A DNA stretch of 64,000 bases from Ascaris suum (Eukaryota > Nematoda > Chromadorea > Rhabditida > Ascarididae): contig CM024168.1 of NCBI GenBank assembly GCA_013433145.1, forward strand, positions 1,178,001 through 1,242,000, given 5' to 3'. The notes under the pieces are model-generated. The model saw only the letters and a program-made list of their open reading frames with translations, had not been told where the DNA came from and made no database searches. Shown here piece after piece: positions 1 to 11,816 of the stretch. Position 1 is the stretch's first letter. Each line of letters opens with the position of its first letter. The position numbers were made by a program, and so were the translations under genes.

Positions 1-175
1 GTGCCCCACAAGCACCTGTTGGTATAATGCTCGCCTGTTCGTCCTCGACTTCTTCGGCAGGTACATCCTCACCTAATTTCTTGCCGGTTGACCACTCCGT
101 GGAAGCAGCATACCTCTCACGACGTACATTCCATTGCTGCGGCCGACGCGATGCACTCTGCCATGTTTTGGACAT
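1..175 (-). CDS. INTS4: INTS4 exon 8, cut by the window edge
   Basis: Starts after GTTACAG with MSKTWQSASRR, then RRERYAAS, TGKKLGEDVPAEEVEDE and PTGACGA. This equals the human stretch ERAKELYSSGEFSSGRKWGD and the following SGACGAF. The frame is open to base 1, so the exon continues beyond the window. Confidence 0.88.
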   Translation of the reverse strand, partial: MSKTWQSASRRPQQWNVRRERYAASTEWSTGKKLGEDVPAEEVEDEQASIIPTGACGA

Positions 176-3100
176 CTGTAACAAAAACATTTGCCATCGA
201 CTAGGGTATCCGTTCGACTCAAACCTACATATTAAAAAAAAAGTCTTCGTGCGCTGTCTTTCTAGAGAGTCTGCGGTCAATAATAAACCATTGTTCACTC
301 AAAAATCTAGTAGTTTTAATATTGATCAATGTTGGCCAAATATTGGTCAGCAACATTAAGATACGAATTAATATTTCATTGTCCGCTGTGCAACTTATAA
401 GCGACTGGAGGTGCTATACTACAAAAATCCGATAGGTAGCAATGACCGAATAAGGGACAGTACAGTAAGGGCCAACCTCAGGAATAGATTACTTCAGAGT
501 TTGATGAGAAATATCCCAATTAAATAGTACGAAGGAAACACTGAGAGTTTGGAGGACAAAGGAAAATAGTGCAATCAATGTCGGACATATGCGCCTTTTT
601 GGACAAGTACAATACTAATTCATATTAAAATACGAGCGTCTGCATCAAAAGCGATCACAGTCGAATGATCGAGTTCGCAATTCTTTAACTTCATTCTGCA
701 AATCATCGCCATCACGTCTTCAATTTTTGCTTTGATCCCATCGAATTCTAGACAGAGACATTCTAGGCAATAAGATTCGAAGCATTAGCTGACGTTGAGG
801 GGCAAGCAATTTTCAAATGCTCGCTAACAAATCAATCTCTAAACGGATGGATAAATATATCTTTGCAAATGTGCCGAGCAGTAAAAAAGACATTACTCCA
901 CCAACACTTCCTTCATTTTGCCGGCACGAGAACAATACAAGGAAAAACAGGAAGGAAAGAAAAAAATATACCCGCATTGCATTGAGAAGCTTCTTATCAA
1001 GTGTTTGATCCAGGAAACAATCCGATACTTGCTCAAATGATCCCAGAAGTTTGGCTGCTTCCGCACGCACCAAAACCTTCAACGAAATCTTCGTGTTCGA
1101 ATTTATCTCCTAATTTCTCATTAAACAATTGCGTTCAACGGTAGCAATAAAACAGGAAAACTAGAAGAATAAAAGGATATGTGCACTAATTGCCCTCCTA
1201 AACATCGCACAAAAATGCAATTTCAGCAGGTGAACCCTTATGTCAGATGTCTTGAATAAATGTGGCGCAATTTCTTAGTAACTGCTTCAAAAGGATAACA
1301 ACTAGATGGCCATTTATTTCATCAACACCTCACTACGAAACCATCGACAGATAAGTTCCCTTATCATGCAACAAATCGCCGCTCAAATACTTACCTCGAT
1401 ATCATTAATCGCGTGACATACAACCGAGAACGCATCATCGACAAGCCGAAGTTCGACATTGTTACGACCTTTCACTTCCCTTAAAACAGCACTTTCTGAA
1501 CAGAGCAAACCTCAACGATCGCACTGAATTTGGACTACTGTTATTAAGAAGCGATCATGTTGTATGATATTATTGTAATAACCTGTGTATTACACAAATG
1601 GGTACAACAAAGCAAATATAGCAAAGATGAATTTTGAAATGATTTCGGGGGAGGGGGAGGGGGCTTGAAAAGAAATAAAAACTGAACTTGGATGGATATG
1701 CTCTAACAAGCAATTCCATATGCTATACAATTAAACCCAACGTGGAACAATGGTGAGAGGGTGGTTCTCCAAACCGCCTCAAAGCACTAATAATTAAATC
1801 TTATCCAGTAGTGATATGATAGATGGCAATCATATGCAAATGATGTGCGAAGAGTGTTAAATAAACATTAATATGTGATACCAACACTTTACACTAGACA
1901 TCGGCTTCTATTAGAATCGTTGTTAGTTAAACGATCTCTAAATAAGAGGCTTGAGCCCTTAAAAAAATTTTTAGCAACATAACGTGCTGCATATGTAGAC
2001 TAAGTTATTCTGGAATGCAACAGAGTGAGAAAAAAACTGCAAAAAATAAGAGTAAAGCTCGTTACGTTTCGGGAATACGATCGGCAAAATCCTTTAAAAT
2101 CCTCAATGCCTCGATTCGCACAAATTTCTCTGTGTTTCCCGATAGCTGAAATTTATTGTTCCCCGACAGCTGAAGTATACATCGCAGAAAAAAAAAAACT
2201 TTTATAGTTCTTTAAAGGAATGTGCGGTATCTTCGAAACTACTTTCATTAAATGAAAGAACACGACCTCACATTTGAAAAAAATATGAAGAGAAAGACGC
2301 ATATATCCCCTTGGTAGTGAGGCAATAAGCGTTCAATCGCTATGAAAAATAAGCCATTCAAGTTTACCTAATCTAAAACGCTGAGTGCTGAAAACGGGAT
2401 TGGACGATGTGCCCTTTATCACTTTAAAGGGCGCCTATGACAGATATCAATGCTACAGATGCTCTTCTGACAATGTCAAAATACGAAAGCAAAATGAAAA
2501 GCAAGCTGAAACATTCTTGGATAATATTGGCTCCATCACATTCGACCTGAGCTATGATTTTAGCGACGGGCCTATCCCAGCAATAGTGTGCTCATTTCTC
2601 GGCCAAGAAAGTCAGGAGGAAAATATAGCCTTTAAATGTGGAAGAAAAATGGTTTCGAACAACCTCATCTGCAGTAGAGTTACTGCTATTACGATGATTA
2701 GAGCAATATAACGATAAACAATGCGTCGAAACGTGTGATACTCGCAGAAACGATCAACGAAATCTAATCAATAAAAAAATGGAAAGCTGTTTACTCAATC
2801 CGATGATAAAATAGTGGTTACCGCTTTGCAACGACCGACACCACAAATGCAATATGCAAATTTCGATATGACAGACATGTTTCAACTATTAGCATTCAGT
2901 GTAAGCAGTACCTTCTTTGCGACTGAATAAATGTAGAAACTGAGTGATTTGCTCGATTCTGACAGACTGGAAAGGCCTTTGATGGCTGCATAACGCACTC
3001 TCGAGTCTCGATCTTCGCATAAATCACATAATAATCTCTCCATCGCTAATATCTCCTCTTGATTTCTTCTGCCTCCATCTTAAACATAATTGACTGAACT

Positions 3101-6100
3101 TAACGTTACATATGCTGAGTCGAATTTTTTGTGCAGTGTAAAAAAAAAAAAAAAAAAAAAACAAGAACCATTTCACTGAGAATAATCAACAATAAGTAAC
3201 TTTTTGAAAAATCAAAAACGAATAAGACAGCGTTATAAAGTAACAATACAGGCCTTCCAATGAAAAAGCACACTCGGGGAAAGCGCGGAAAGGCTATTAA
3301 AATCACGAATATGGTGATGCAATTCATAAATGGGAAATGCTGCAAACAATAAGCTTCATTCGAAGAACATCCCCAAACGATGAAGATAATAATTAAACAC
3401 CACCCTCCCTCCACTCATACCAAACATTGCGCATCTACATTTGATTATTTCATTGATTACCATATTATAAAACTACATCGAAGGACGAGGAAAGGTGGGT
3501 GCTCCCTGGAGACAGACCAGCAATAAGTACATGTTAGTAAGCAGCCTGTAAACAGCAAGACGAGATGAAGACGCAAAATAGCACAAAAGATATAAGATTA
3601 TAAAACATGAGGAAGCTTCAGAAATTAGAAATCCACAATCAATAATTCATTTAGAATCGGTAAAACGAATATTTAGATATTAAAGCGTTCAAAGAAATCA
3701 ATGAAAATTGATGTCCCCCCCCCCCCGCCCCGATTGCCTTTCAAATATGACAGAAAAGAAATTTCATATTGCAGGTCTCTTAAAACATAAGAGTTAAAGA
3801 ATTGAATTCTTCATCTTCTTCATCTTTCATAATCTTTAATTATTAGATATCAATGGCTTCGAACTAGAGCTCTGGAAATTCTATGAATAAATTACTCAGA
3901 CTACGTCTTGAACATTTTCGAAAAATGTCCTTGCAAAATGTATATAAAACGTAAAATTCATTTAATGACTAAAATAAAAAGCAAAAAATCTCATCGTCTT
4001 ATCTTTTTTCCCGTCATTTTACTACGCCTAAAAATTAGTCGTCAATTCCACCCATCCTCCTTTTCTCTTACATTACCTCTCCCCCCCCCCCCCCCCACCA
4101 CCACCAAAAATTCGCTGGCTTGCTTCCATTTCAACAATATATAAAGTCATCAAGGTAACAGATTTTTCACATGAACCTCCTTTAACAACTCAAAAAGAGT
4201 GCTTGAAGGACGTAACGGTATTTACCTCCAACTATATATGCTATATAGAAGTGGATGGCAGCGATGCGTCTTTCACAGTCGTCCGAATACAGACTTCGAC
4301 CAGCAACCTCGCGAGCAACCTCCAACTGACTGTCCGATAGCAGGCCGTTTGATACAGCGAGCTGGAAGATCGATAAAACAGACCCATCAAGGGTGAAACG
4401 CTTCATTATACTGCAAAAAAGACACTTTTAATAAGCATACATATTATTCAAATCTACTGAAACATTGTATTCCTGCTTCTCCTGATTTCCATAGGCATAG
4501 GCGACAGCTCCAGCTTAATTGTATGCTATTATTGCTCGTATTACCAATCCATAGAGAAGTGAAGAGAAACAGAGAGCGAGATGATTTCCAAAGTACCAAT
4601 AAAACGTGTATAAACTAAGAACGCAAATAAATAATTTATGTGCCATATACCATCAAAGCTTTTCTTTTCTCCCCTTCCTCTTCCCCTCATCAGAAGGCAG
4701 CTGACCCTCTCGAAATTCAAATATTACTTTATTATAGTTGTGCAAAGGTTAGGGCTTAAGAAGGCAAATGATAGACCATATTTCGATGAAATAATCAAAG
4801 CACTTCGCTGTGACTTGTAAAGAATACAAATAAAACGTTTCTCTCCAATGAATATTTTGAATCAAATCGCTTCCGCTAAATGAATACACTAATTTCTCGA
4901 ATAGTTTCCATCCTCCCATTCTATACGACAAACTGAAACGTCCTAAAAGATAGCACAAGTTTTGAAGAAATCGAAAACCTATTTCATCTGATCTACCTTC
5001 ATCCTCTCCCTACCTCCGCGTCCCCTCCCCCCCCCCCCCCCACCCCCCACCGAAAATATCTTAAACTCACTGCTTTCTACCGCGCTGCTGTATTTTAAAG
5101 AACCTCTTTCTTTCTACTTTTCCATTAACTTCGCCAATTCCTTCCATACCCGAATCTGCTTCTTCTGGACTATTACAGCAATACTCTCATTGAGCTTTTG
5201 GTAAACAGCTTCTGGTAATACAAATATGCATTACGCTGAATGCGATAAACGTTTCTATTGCTACGGTCTAACTCAAATCTTGTAATATTGAAGACTCAAC
5301 CATTTCGGTATGCTTAACTCTCCCAACCTTATTCCCTGACCTCTCCCATCTTCCTTTATTTTCAATTATATGAAAGCCTCTCCACTGTAAAACCACTCTC
5401 TCCCCTTAAACTCCCACTGGTTCAGTAATCCTGGGTTCTTCACCATACATCTTTTTCCAATTATCGTTCTTAGAACGTCAACTCACCCATAATCCTTTCT
5501 CTTTTCATCGTCGACAATACGAGGGAATATAGTCCTCCAGAACTCGCTCATCGACGGAGCCGTCTCCATAAGACAAAGCGTGTATCGAAGACATGCCTCG
5601 GATGTCTCAATCGACCGACATGTTGCCGCCAATTGTAACAGCAAAGATGCACATTCTGTATGCGAACTTGGCAATGCACATAGATGCTCTATCGAGAATT
5701 GACGCACACGCTGCGAACCGCTGCAATTCATTGAATGCCACTCAATATCTAATCCTAACTGCTAATCCTCTATCATATCTTTCCCATCGAGGGTATCAGC
5801 AACAATTACAAGCGTTCTTTCAAACAACCTCTCCTTTAATAACGATAAGATTTTTTATAAACCTCGAACATACATCGCTATACTCTTCCACTCTGAAGGT
5901 GCTTCTTTGTATAGATTTCTTCCTGTACAGAACTCGGATCTGGAAGAAAGCTGCGATTATTCGCTTATGCTTACTCCTCTTTCTTTCGAAAGTGGTGACA
6001 TTTAATAGGATAATAGACATATGCGCACACATAAAGATATGATAAAATAGACCTACAATGCATACGGTAATACCCTTCTGAAAATAATTCCCACTGGGCA

Positions 6101-6311
6101 AAGATAAGCGATATATCAAAAGAAATGATGAAAACACAAACGTTTGCCTATCGCCTGCATCCCAACTTTTAAGTGCCTCTTCTAGTAGTCGAACCGCATC
6201 ACGCGTTGAGAATTTTGCAGGTCTTTCGCCAAACTCCGCTGACGTAATCCCAGCGGTTAGACGCGGCCTTTTTATCTCCGACGATCCAACCGTAAAAGAA
6301 GATGCAGTCAT
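1..6311 (-). CDS. INTS4: Integrator complex subunit 4 (5' part, runs off the left edge)
   Basis: INTS4 is a HEAT-repeat scaffold that, with INTS9 and INTS11, forms the nuclear RNA cleavage module of Integrator; that role is family knowledge. Eight exons (6138-6311, 5487-5720, 4226-4410, 2912-3057, 2079-2145, 1395-1495, 972-1109, 1-175) join in frame and give about 406 residues. They match the N-terminal part of animal INTS4 in order. Key matches are DSRVRYAAIKGL, ELRLVDDAF, RAEAAKLLGS, DQTLDKKL and, at the left edge, PTGACGA. The distance from the VR motif to RLVDD equals that in human INTS4 as I remember it. The start is an ATG placed directly after a TTTTGCAG acceptor, so it follows a 5'-UTR intron or a trans-splice site. 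Introns hold nothing I recognise beyond poly-C tracts. The rest of the protein lies outside the window. Confidence 0.9.
972..1109 (-). CDS. INTS4: INTS4 exon 7
   Basis: Encodes VRAEAAKLLGSFEQVSDCFL and then DQTLDKKLLNAMR, nearly the human AAKLLGSMEQVSSHFLEQTLDKKL. This is the strongest single family match in the gene. Confidence 0.92.
1395..1495 (-). CDS. INTS4: INTS4 exon 6
   Basis: Encodes SAVLREVKGRNNVELRLVDD followed by AFSVVCHAINDIE, matching the human EEIRLVDDAFGKICHMVSDG. It lies between a TTCAG acceptor and a consensus GTAAGT donor, with phases matching both neighbours. Confidence 0.88.
2079..2145 (-). CDS. INTS4: INTS4 exon 5 (HEAT repeat)
   Basis: Short exon after TTTCAG encoding LSGNTEKFVRIEALRILKDF, equivalent to the human DDYEQVRSAAVQLIW helix pair. 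The GTATTC donor gives exactly the spacing to RLVDD seen in human INTS4. Confidence 0.75.
2912..3057 (-). CDS. INTS4: INTS4 exon 4 (HEAT repeat)
   Basis: Encodes ERLLCDLCEDRDSRVRYAAI and KGLSSLSE, a clear match to the INTS4 repeat DQDPRVRTAAIKAM. The acceptor (ATCAAG) is weak and was chosen because it is the only one giving the phase required by exon 3. The donor is GTACTG. Confidence 0.8.
4226..4410 (-). CDS. INTS4: INTS4 exon 3
   Basis: Opens after TTTTTTGCAG with IMKRFTLDGSV. It contains LEVAREVAGRSLYSDDCERR, which lines up with the human segment LVDVACKHLTDTSHGVR. Phases fit both neighbours (1 nt in, 1 nt out). Confidence 0.75.
5487..5720 (-). CDS. INTS4: INTS4 exon 2
   Basis: Encodes an alpha-helical stretch including ECASLLLQLAATCRSIET and ends with DYG before a strong GTGAGT donor. 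An alternative acceptor 10 nt further in (5710) keeps the same frame. Placement in the N-terminal HEAT region rests on order and phase more than on sequence identity. Confidence 0.65.
6138..6311 (-). CDS. INTS4: INTS4 exon 1 (N-terminus)
   Basis: Starts MTASSFTV and carries the basic KRPRL patch followed by a helix with RDAVRLLEEALKSW, matching the KKLRL and DALQYLL region near the N-terminus of human INTS4. The donor is GTGTTT or, two bases later, GTTTTC, so the 3' edge is uncertain by 2 nt. Confidence 0.7.
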
Positions 6312-6448
6312 CTGCAAAAGTATTCTCTCTTCAAATTTAATTCACTTTTTTACGTTGAAGAAAACGAAGGATAGAAGCCTGCTTTTTAGTTGCCTTAAAT
6401 AGAAATAAAAAAAAAACTACTTGTTAAATTTTCTTGAAGTTCAGTACC

Positions 6449-6520
6449 AATCAAAATAACCCAAGCAAAAAAAGAAAGAAGTCAAATCAAAATAACCCAA
6501 GCAAAAAAAGAAAGAAGTCA
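6449..6520. repeat. 36-bp tandem repeat, two copies
   Basis: Two near-identical 36-bp units containing CAAAATAACCCAAGCAAAAA lie head to tail just upstream of the INTS4 start exon, followed by a 12-G run at 6535-6546. Confidence 0.85.
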
Positions 6521-6775
6521 ATCTTTTTTTGGATGGGGGGGGGGGGTGGGGTAAATCAGATTAAAGGAGAAGATTACAATACGTTTATTTGTTTTTTAAA
6601 GAAATAAACTTACTACAATGAAATAAAATTGCATTAACAACTTCACTCATGTTGCATAATTTAGTTAATAAAAACGATGAATGCAGTAATTGTAGTTAGC
6701 GATTAACGGAATACGTTTTGACTGGCTTATTACCATTTTTAGTGAATCTTATGCAAGATAACGACAAAAAATTAC

Positions 6776-6909
6776 CATATTTGATGCAAGTGGAATCGAT
6801 AAACGATCGCCGGGTCTATCGCGTTTTAGCGGATGCGCAACCTTCTGGAGACTCTCTTTTAGTGATTGTTGCTGTGTAAGCATCACAATTGCCCCTTTAT
6901 CACTCAAAT
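6776..6909 (-). CDS. Orphan candidate exon upstream of INTS4
   Basis: Bounded by a good acceptor (TATTGCAG) and a GTAATT donor, open in one frame for 44 codons, rich in Q, K and R (for example MLTQQQSLKESLQKV). It ends in phase 0, so it could splice onto the INTS4 ATG exon and extend that protein. I see no similarity to the known INTS4 N-terminus, so it may be a 5' exon, another gene or chance. Confidence 0.3.
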
Positions 6910-9900
6910 CTGCAATATACAACGACAAATATTTCAATTGTATCTTCAATATAATTATATTCTCGAAAGCGTTCGACTACATTTCATAATACATTAATCG
7001 AAGTATGTAGAAAAAATTTTTTTAAACCGGAAAGTGCTAGAAATTAGGTGGTTAATAAGAGATAAGACAATGCTACTATGAAACTCCAAATATCTTCCTC
7101 TCTCGCTCTTCAAAATTTTCACTCCAATTTATAGTCTGCATACTTCAAAAACCTTCGCTGGGCCAAATTCGTTGCATTTCAATCACCGTCAAATTATCAA
7201 TCGGATGGGAAAGTTTTTCTGAAGCAGATCGAATAAAGGGATGTCAACGCTAAAGTTACCCATTATAATGTACTCATTAATTCGAAAATAATATTTGAAA
7301 GGTCATTATTTTATCGATATATAAATTTGAAATCAGGATTTTCCAAACAGTTATTCAAATGGTACAACACAGTGAAATGTTATTCAAATGGTCATCTGTA
7401 TTCAACTGCGGAAGAAAATAACAACAAAAAAAACGAAACAAGACAAAAAACAAAGGCATTGTTTATAAAAATCGAGTGAATTCTGCCTATCTATGCATTT
7501 TCAATCTTCATTTATAATATAGAGAGTAGCCATTAATAAATAATAAAACGTTAGCGATAATTTAAGGTTAATATAAGAAAAAAGATAAGAAAAATACTGC
7601 TGTCAGGAATGAAAGCAACCGATCACAATGATACAATTATACTTTGTCGTACTGTTTTTTTTAAATACAACATACATTTTGAAATTTTTCCCACGTATAT
7701 TTTATTTTTTCGATATCGCACCAATATACGGACCTATCTTCTCTTAATATTATTCAACGAAAAAAAAAGCACAATTTGTTAGAGGTTTACTTCCCTATTC
7801 GACAACGATTTGCAAATTGATAGAACGGGAAAAATATGAAGCTTGCCAAATATCAACTTTAATACGCGCCAGTAACTGAATGAAAAGAAACGTTGTAAGA
7901 TGCAAAGAGCATTATGCAGCTATGTGGACTATGCATCCATTCTTGCTGCAGCTCAAAATCGGACAAGATTGTTCCAACTAAAGCATCGATTAATTCGATT
8001 AGTGGGATATGGAATCAAACCTAGATTCCAATCCGAGAATCACTAATATCGTTATCCTCATCATCACTCGGCTACTAAATCGGGTGATATATCAGCTTTT
8101 GAAGATTTTTTTCTGTGCTGAAAGCTAACCACAAAGGTACATTTGCAAAATATTTCGATGTGACTTTCTATGAAAAAGTGCTTTCTCTACGGCGTTCGTT
8201 CTCCTCGGCTGTATTTTTGAGCAGCGATTGAATGAGGAAGGAAAGAGGAGCAGGAGTGGCGGAATGGTAAACGTCTCTTAAATGGTAAAGAATGACTTCA
8301 ATTTGGCACATATAAATTAGCACTTCTCACAATGTCACTGCTAAAAGCCAAGCTTAAAGTGGTTATAATCAAATTCATATTCGTGCATAAAACGTAACGC
8401 ATATAATCAACACATCAACGAAACGAATGAAAGACAAATAATCAAAATCGAACCGAATAACGCAGAGCAGTTCAAGGCCAATGAATTGAAGGAACTGGAA
8501 ATAGGCTTTTCGAAAGCAGCCTAAAATATGCAAATTTTCTTCATTTCCGAAAAAAAAACAATGGATCAAGGAAAAAAAAATCCCACGACGATATCAACCA
8601 TTATGCAACCGTTCAAATTTGTTGTTCCTTCCTAATCATTTCTCTCTTATTTTTTAATTCATCATTTGTGAACTACCGAAACAAAACAGCAAATTGGTTT
8701 TACTCATGTCGAAACGGTCTTCAAGATGTTCGAGATCGAGGTAATAGCAACGCTGTTCCCTTGGAAATCTACCTCGAAGTGTTCGTGCTATCCTAACTTC
8801 ATCGTTATCATAAACAATAAATATAAAGCATCAACAACACCCTGGTTCTAGACCTGTTGTGAGTCTGGCAGGGCGAGGTTGAAAAGGGAGGCGAAATGCG
8901 AAGGCACATGGAGAGAGTAGAAATGATTTTCTGGGGAGCAGCACAGCTCCCAAGACGAGTAGAACAGCGAGAGTAAAGGGGGTGATGAAGGGAAGATGCC
9001 GATGGGGGAACCGCTGAATGAAGAAGAGTGACTCTGACGGGCTGAAGTCCGACTTATAAAGGCTTCAGGTATCGCCTGAGGCAGCACAAGAGCACATACG
9101 TCGATCAATGGCATCATGTGAAGAACAATGAACGAGAATCGACTGCACGAGTAAAAGTGATCACTGCAATGTTAGATCACAAGTAGATATCCTGGGTTGG
9201 CTCTTCAGCACCGTACCCAACAGATTCCCCCATTCTCATTTCATAAACCGCGTATCGCTGTTGAAGGGCCGAGTATCCACAGTCTCTAGTGTTAGTTCCG
9301 TTTCCACTGCACATTTTCGTTCAATCTGTTATTAAGTGGCCGTCCTCATAGAGACCTTTAAAGTCTGAAATCATAATTATTTGATTTCAACTGTCGATAA
9401 TATAGATTACCGCAAAACTGCGATGGTACTCGCCCTGTTTTAAAACGTCGTTTGGAAAATTATTCCGAAATGGTAAATTATTTTGTAACATTCGAAACGA
9501 AGCCTGTTCAAGGTAACATTTTCTTCAATGCAGTGACACTGATTATAATGGTGTTCATTCCTCTGATGCAATACGCAAGTGCTTTGAAAGACCGAAATGC
9601 ATTTCCATGCCATCTAACGTTAATGCCATGTTCCATTGCGAAAAATATTTTCTAAATGAAGTGGGTAGGTCCAAAGGCGGTTGCGCAACCGGCACTAAGC
9701 ACAGATAGTTGTTTGCTTGTAGGATGAGTAAGGAAATAGCGTTAGTTGACATTGAAGTCAGATACAACGAATCAAATCTCTATATGCTCAAGGGTTAAAC
9801 CTAGTACTGTTTACGACCGCAATCGGATTCAATTCATCATATCTGGACAAATTCCCACTCCGATATCGTACGCCATTCTCCGTTTGTTCCATAGAACCAA

Positions 9901-11768
9901 ATCCTCTCTCAAAAAGTGCATGCCTTCGTATAGTTTACTTCCATATTAAGCAATGCCTTTTCCCACGTACAGATAAGTGGCTTTGGTCATCTGATATCCC
10001 AGCTAGATATTCAATAAACGTTCGAAATCCACCAGTCCGCCAAATGAACCCGTGAATATGCAAATGTGAGCAGTCGAAAGTAAACAAATTGGCATCATTG
10101 AAGCAATATCACGCGAATACCTTAATACTGGTTACGAACATATTTATACCGATCACGCAGAGGAAGCTACAGTGGTCGAGCATAAAGCATCAAAAACATT
10201 AGCGAAAACAGGTACTAATTGCAACAGGTAACAATTGCAGCAAATAGATATTGCAATAGGTAACAGGCAAATATGGGAGATCATGAATCATTGCAAAATA
10301 TATATAAATTAGATGTGTTGCACATGAACACAACGAATAAGAGTGAAGACAGCAAAACACAATGGACGTATGCTTGCATAACGATAATGTGCAATGAAAA
10401 TTTGCAATGCGCGAATGCATTTTAAAAATAATGCACAGATATGCTGCCTGATAAGAAGAAAACAAAGAGGGAACATATTAAGTGATTTTTAAAAAAAGTG
10501 AAAAACAGCGTTGATATGAGATGAACTTTCTATAAGACAATGAATGTTGCAAAATGTAATTGCAAATTGCATGACAACAAATTGCAATACTGCTATATTG
10601 CAAATTCAAGGTGAGTATTTCAATGCGTCCTATTCAAATTAAGCGAAAATTCTATTCGGGGCAAGCAAACGATAACAACTGCATTTGTAAAATAAAACAT
10701 TCGTCATCGTTTTCTTTCCCAGTAGAGACTATGAAATATTGCAAAGCTACATTCATAAATTCCGAGACTTACAGGCTACTCAAACCGAAGGTCTTATAAT
10801 TCCTCACAATTTTGGGAGGGGAGAGGGAAGGCATGTCGACAGTGGATTTTTTCAAGCCCACCCACAACGCAAAAGGAATACAGACCGGAACAATGAGCGT
10901 GCAATGCAAGTGATAGTTGAAAAAAATAAGCGAAGTGGAATGGTGCTTTGCCCCAGGTGTACTGGTCAATAATGACCAGGAGGATCGAGGATGGGGCTTA
11001 TCAAAGCATCTAAACTTGAAGTTGTATAATCGGAAAAAGGTTAGCACTCAGGAACGAATTTATGGTTAGATCTTTAAGGCATTTTCTCTAAATGATAATT
11101 TTGCTTCAAAACATAGCGAAAATAATCGACGCCCTCATTTATTTGAAGTGATCAAAGCGATATAAATTAACGACGATAAAGCACTACTATGAGAATGACA
11201 TCGACCATAATGCACATCGCCACTATAACCCTCTGGGAGACTCATCTTCAGAACTGCTAGGAGGCGTTGATGAGCGATCACCTGATTTCTGAAAAGAAAA
11301 CGCAAACTTAGAGGAGGACAAGAAAAATCAGTAATATAACTTACTTAGATTAATACATATGCTTATCATCTGTAGGCATTCAAAACTTCATTCACTATTG
11401 AAGGCGCACTTTTTCAATCCCATATAACTGGAATGTCAATGAAATGCTTCACGACAATAAAGCAATGAGTCCCAGAGGCACTCTTGGCTAATTTGCAATG
11501 GATATAGTTCGGCTGGGCAAGAGGCAGGTACTAGAGCCTAGGTAAGAAGTTTTACATTCTAATAACACGATTGCCAAAAAAAATTGTTTTCTAATGGGTT
11601 TGGCCAAGATTCCATCGGCTAATCGTCAATAATATGTCATCAATATAATAATCTTGTCTGGAAACAAACACGAAAATTCCCCACAACTAACTTCTGTTAG
11701 GCAATATAATATGATAAACGCGTGAGACACCTTATGTAATATCCATAGACATAACCGGGAGCAAAATT
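6910..11768. other. Intergenic stretch between INTS4 and the flippase 3' end
   Basis: I find no supported gene here. It is AT-rich with short A and T runs. A segment at about 8840-9330 is visibly richer in G and C but has only short, unrelated open frames. ATTGC-type motifs are dense at 10200-10265 and 10545-10605. Confidence 0.5.
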
Positions 11769-11816
11769 CTAATTTAGGAGTCCTGAGACTAAAGCTAAAG
11801 GAAGCTGATCGCTTAA
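11769..11816 (-). CDS. ATP8A: ATP8A exon 30 (inferred last exon)
   Basis: After GAATGCAG the phase-0 frame reads [15 protein letters not shown] then TAG. A 39-nt phase-0 exon candidate (11857-11895, [19 protein letters not shown] donor) could be included ahead of it. No homology supports either, and I see no nearby AATAAA. Confidence 0.4.
   Translation of the reverse strand, partial: LSDQLPLALVSGLLN

Noticed and set aside
5593..6042. 149-codon plus-strand ORF
   Set aside because: It overlaps INTS4 exon 2 on the other strand and the adjacent intron; no motif.
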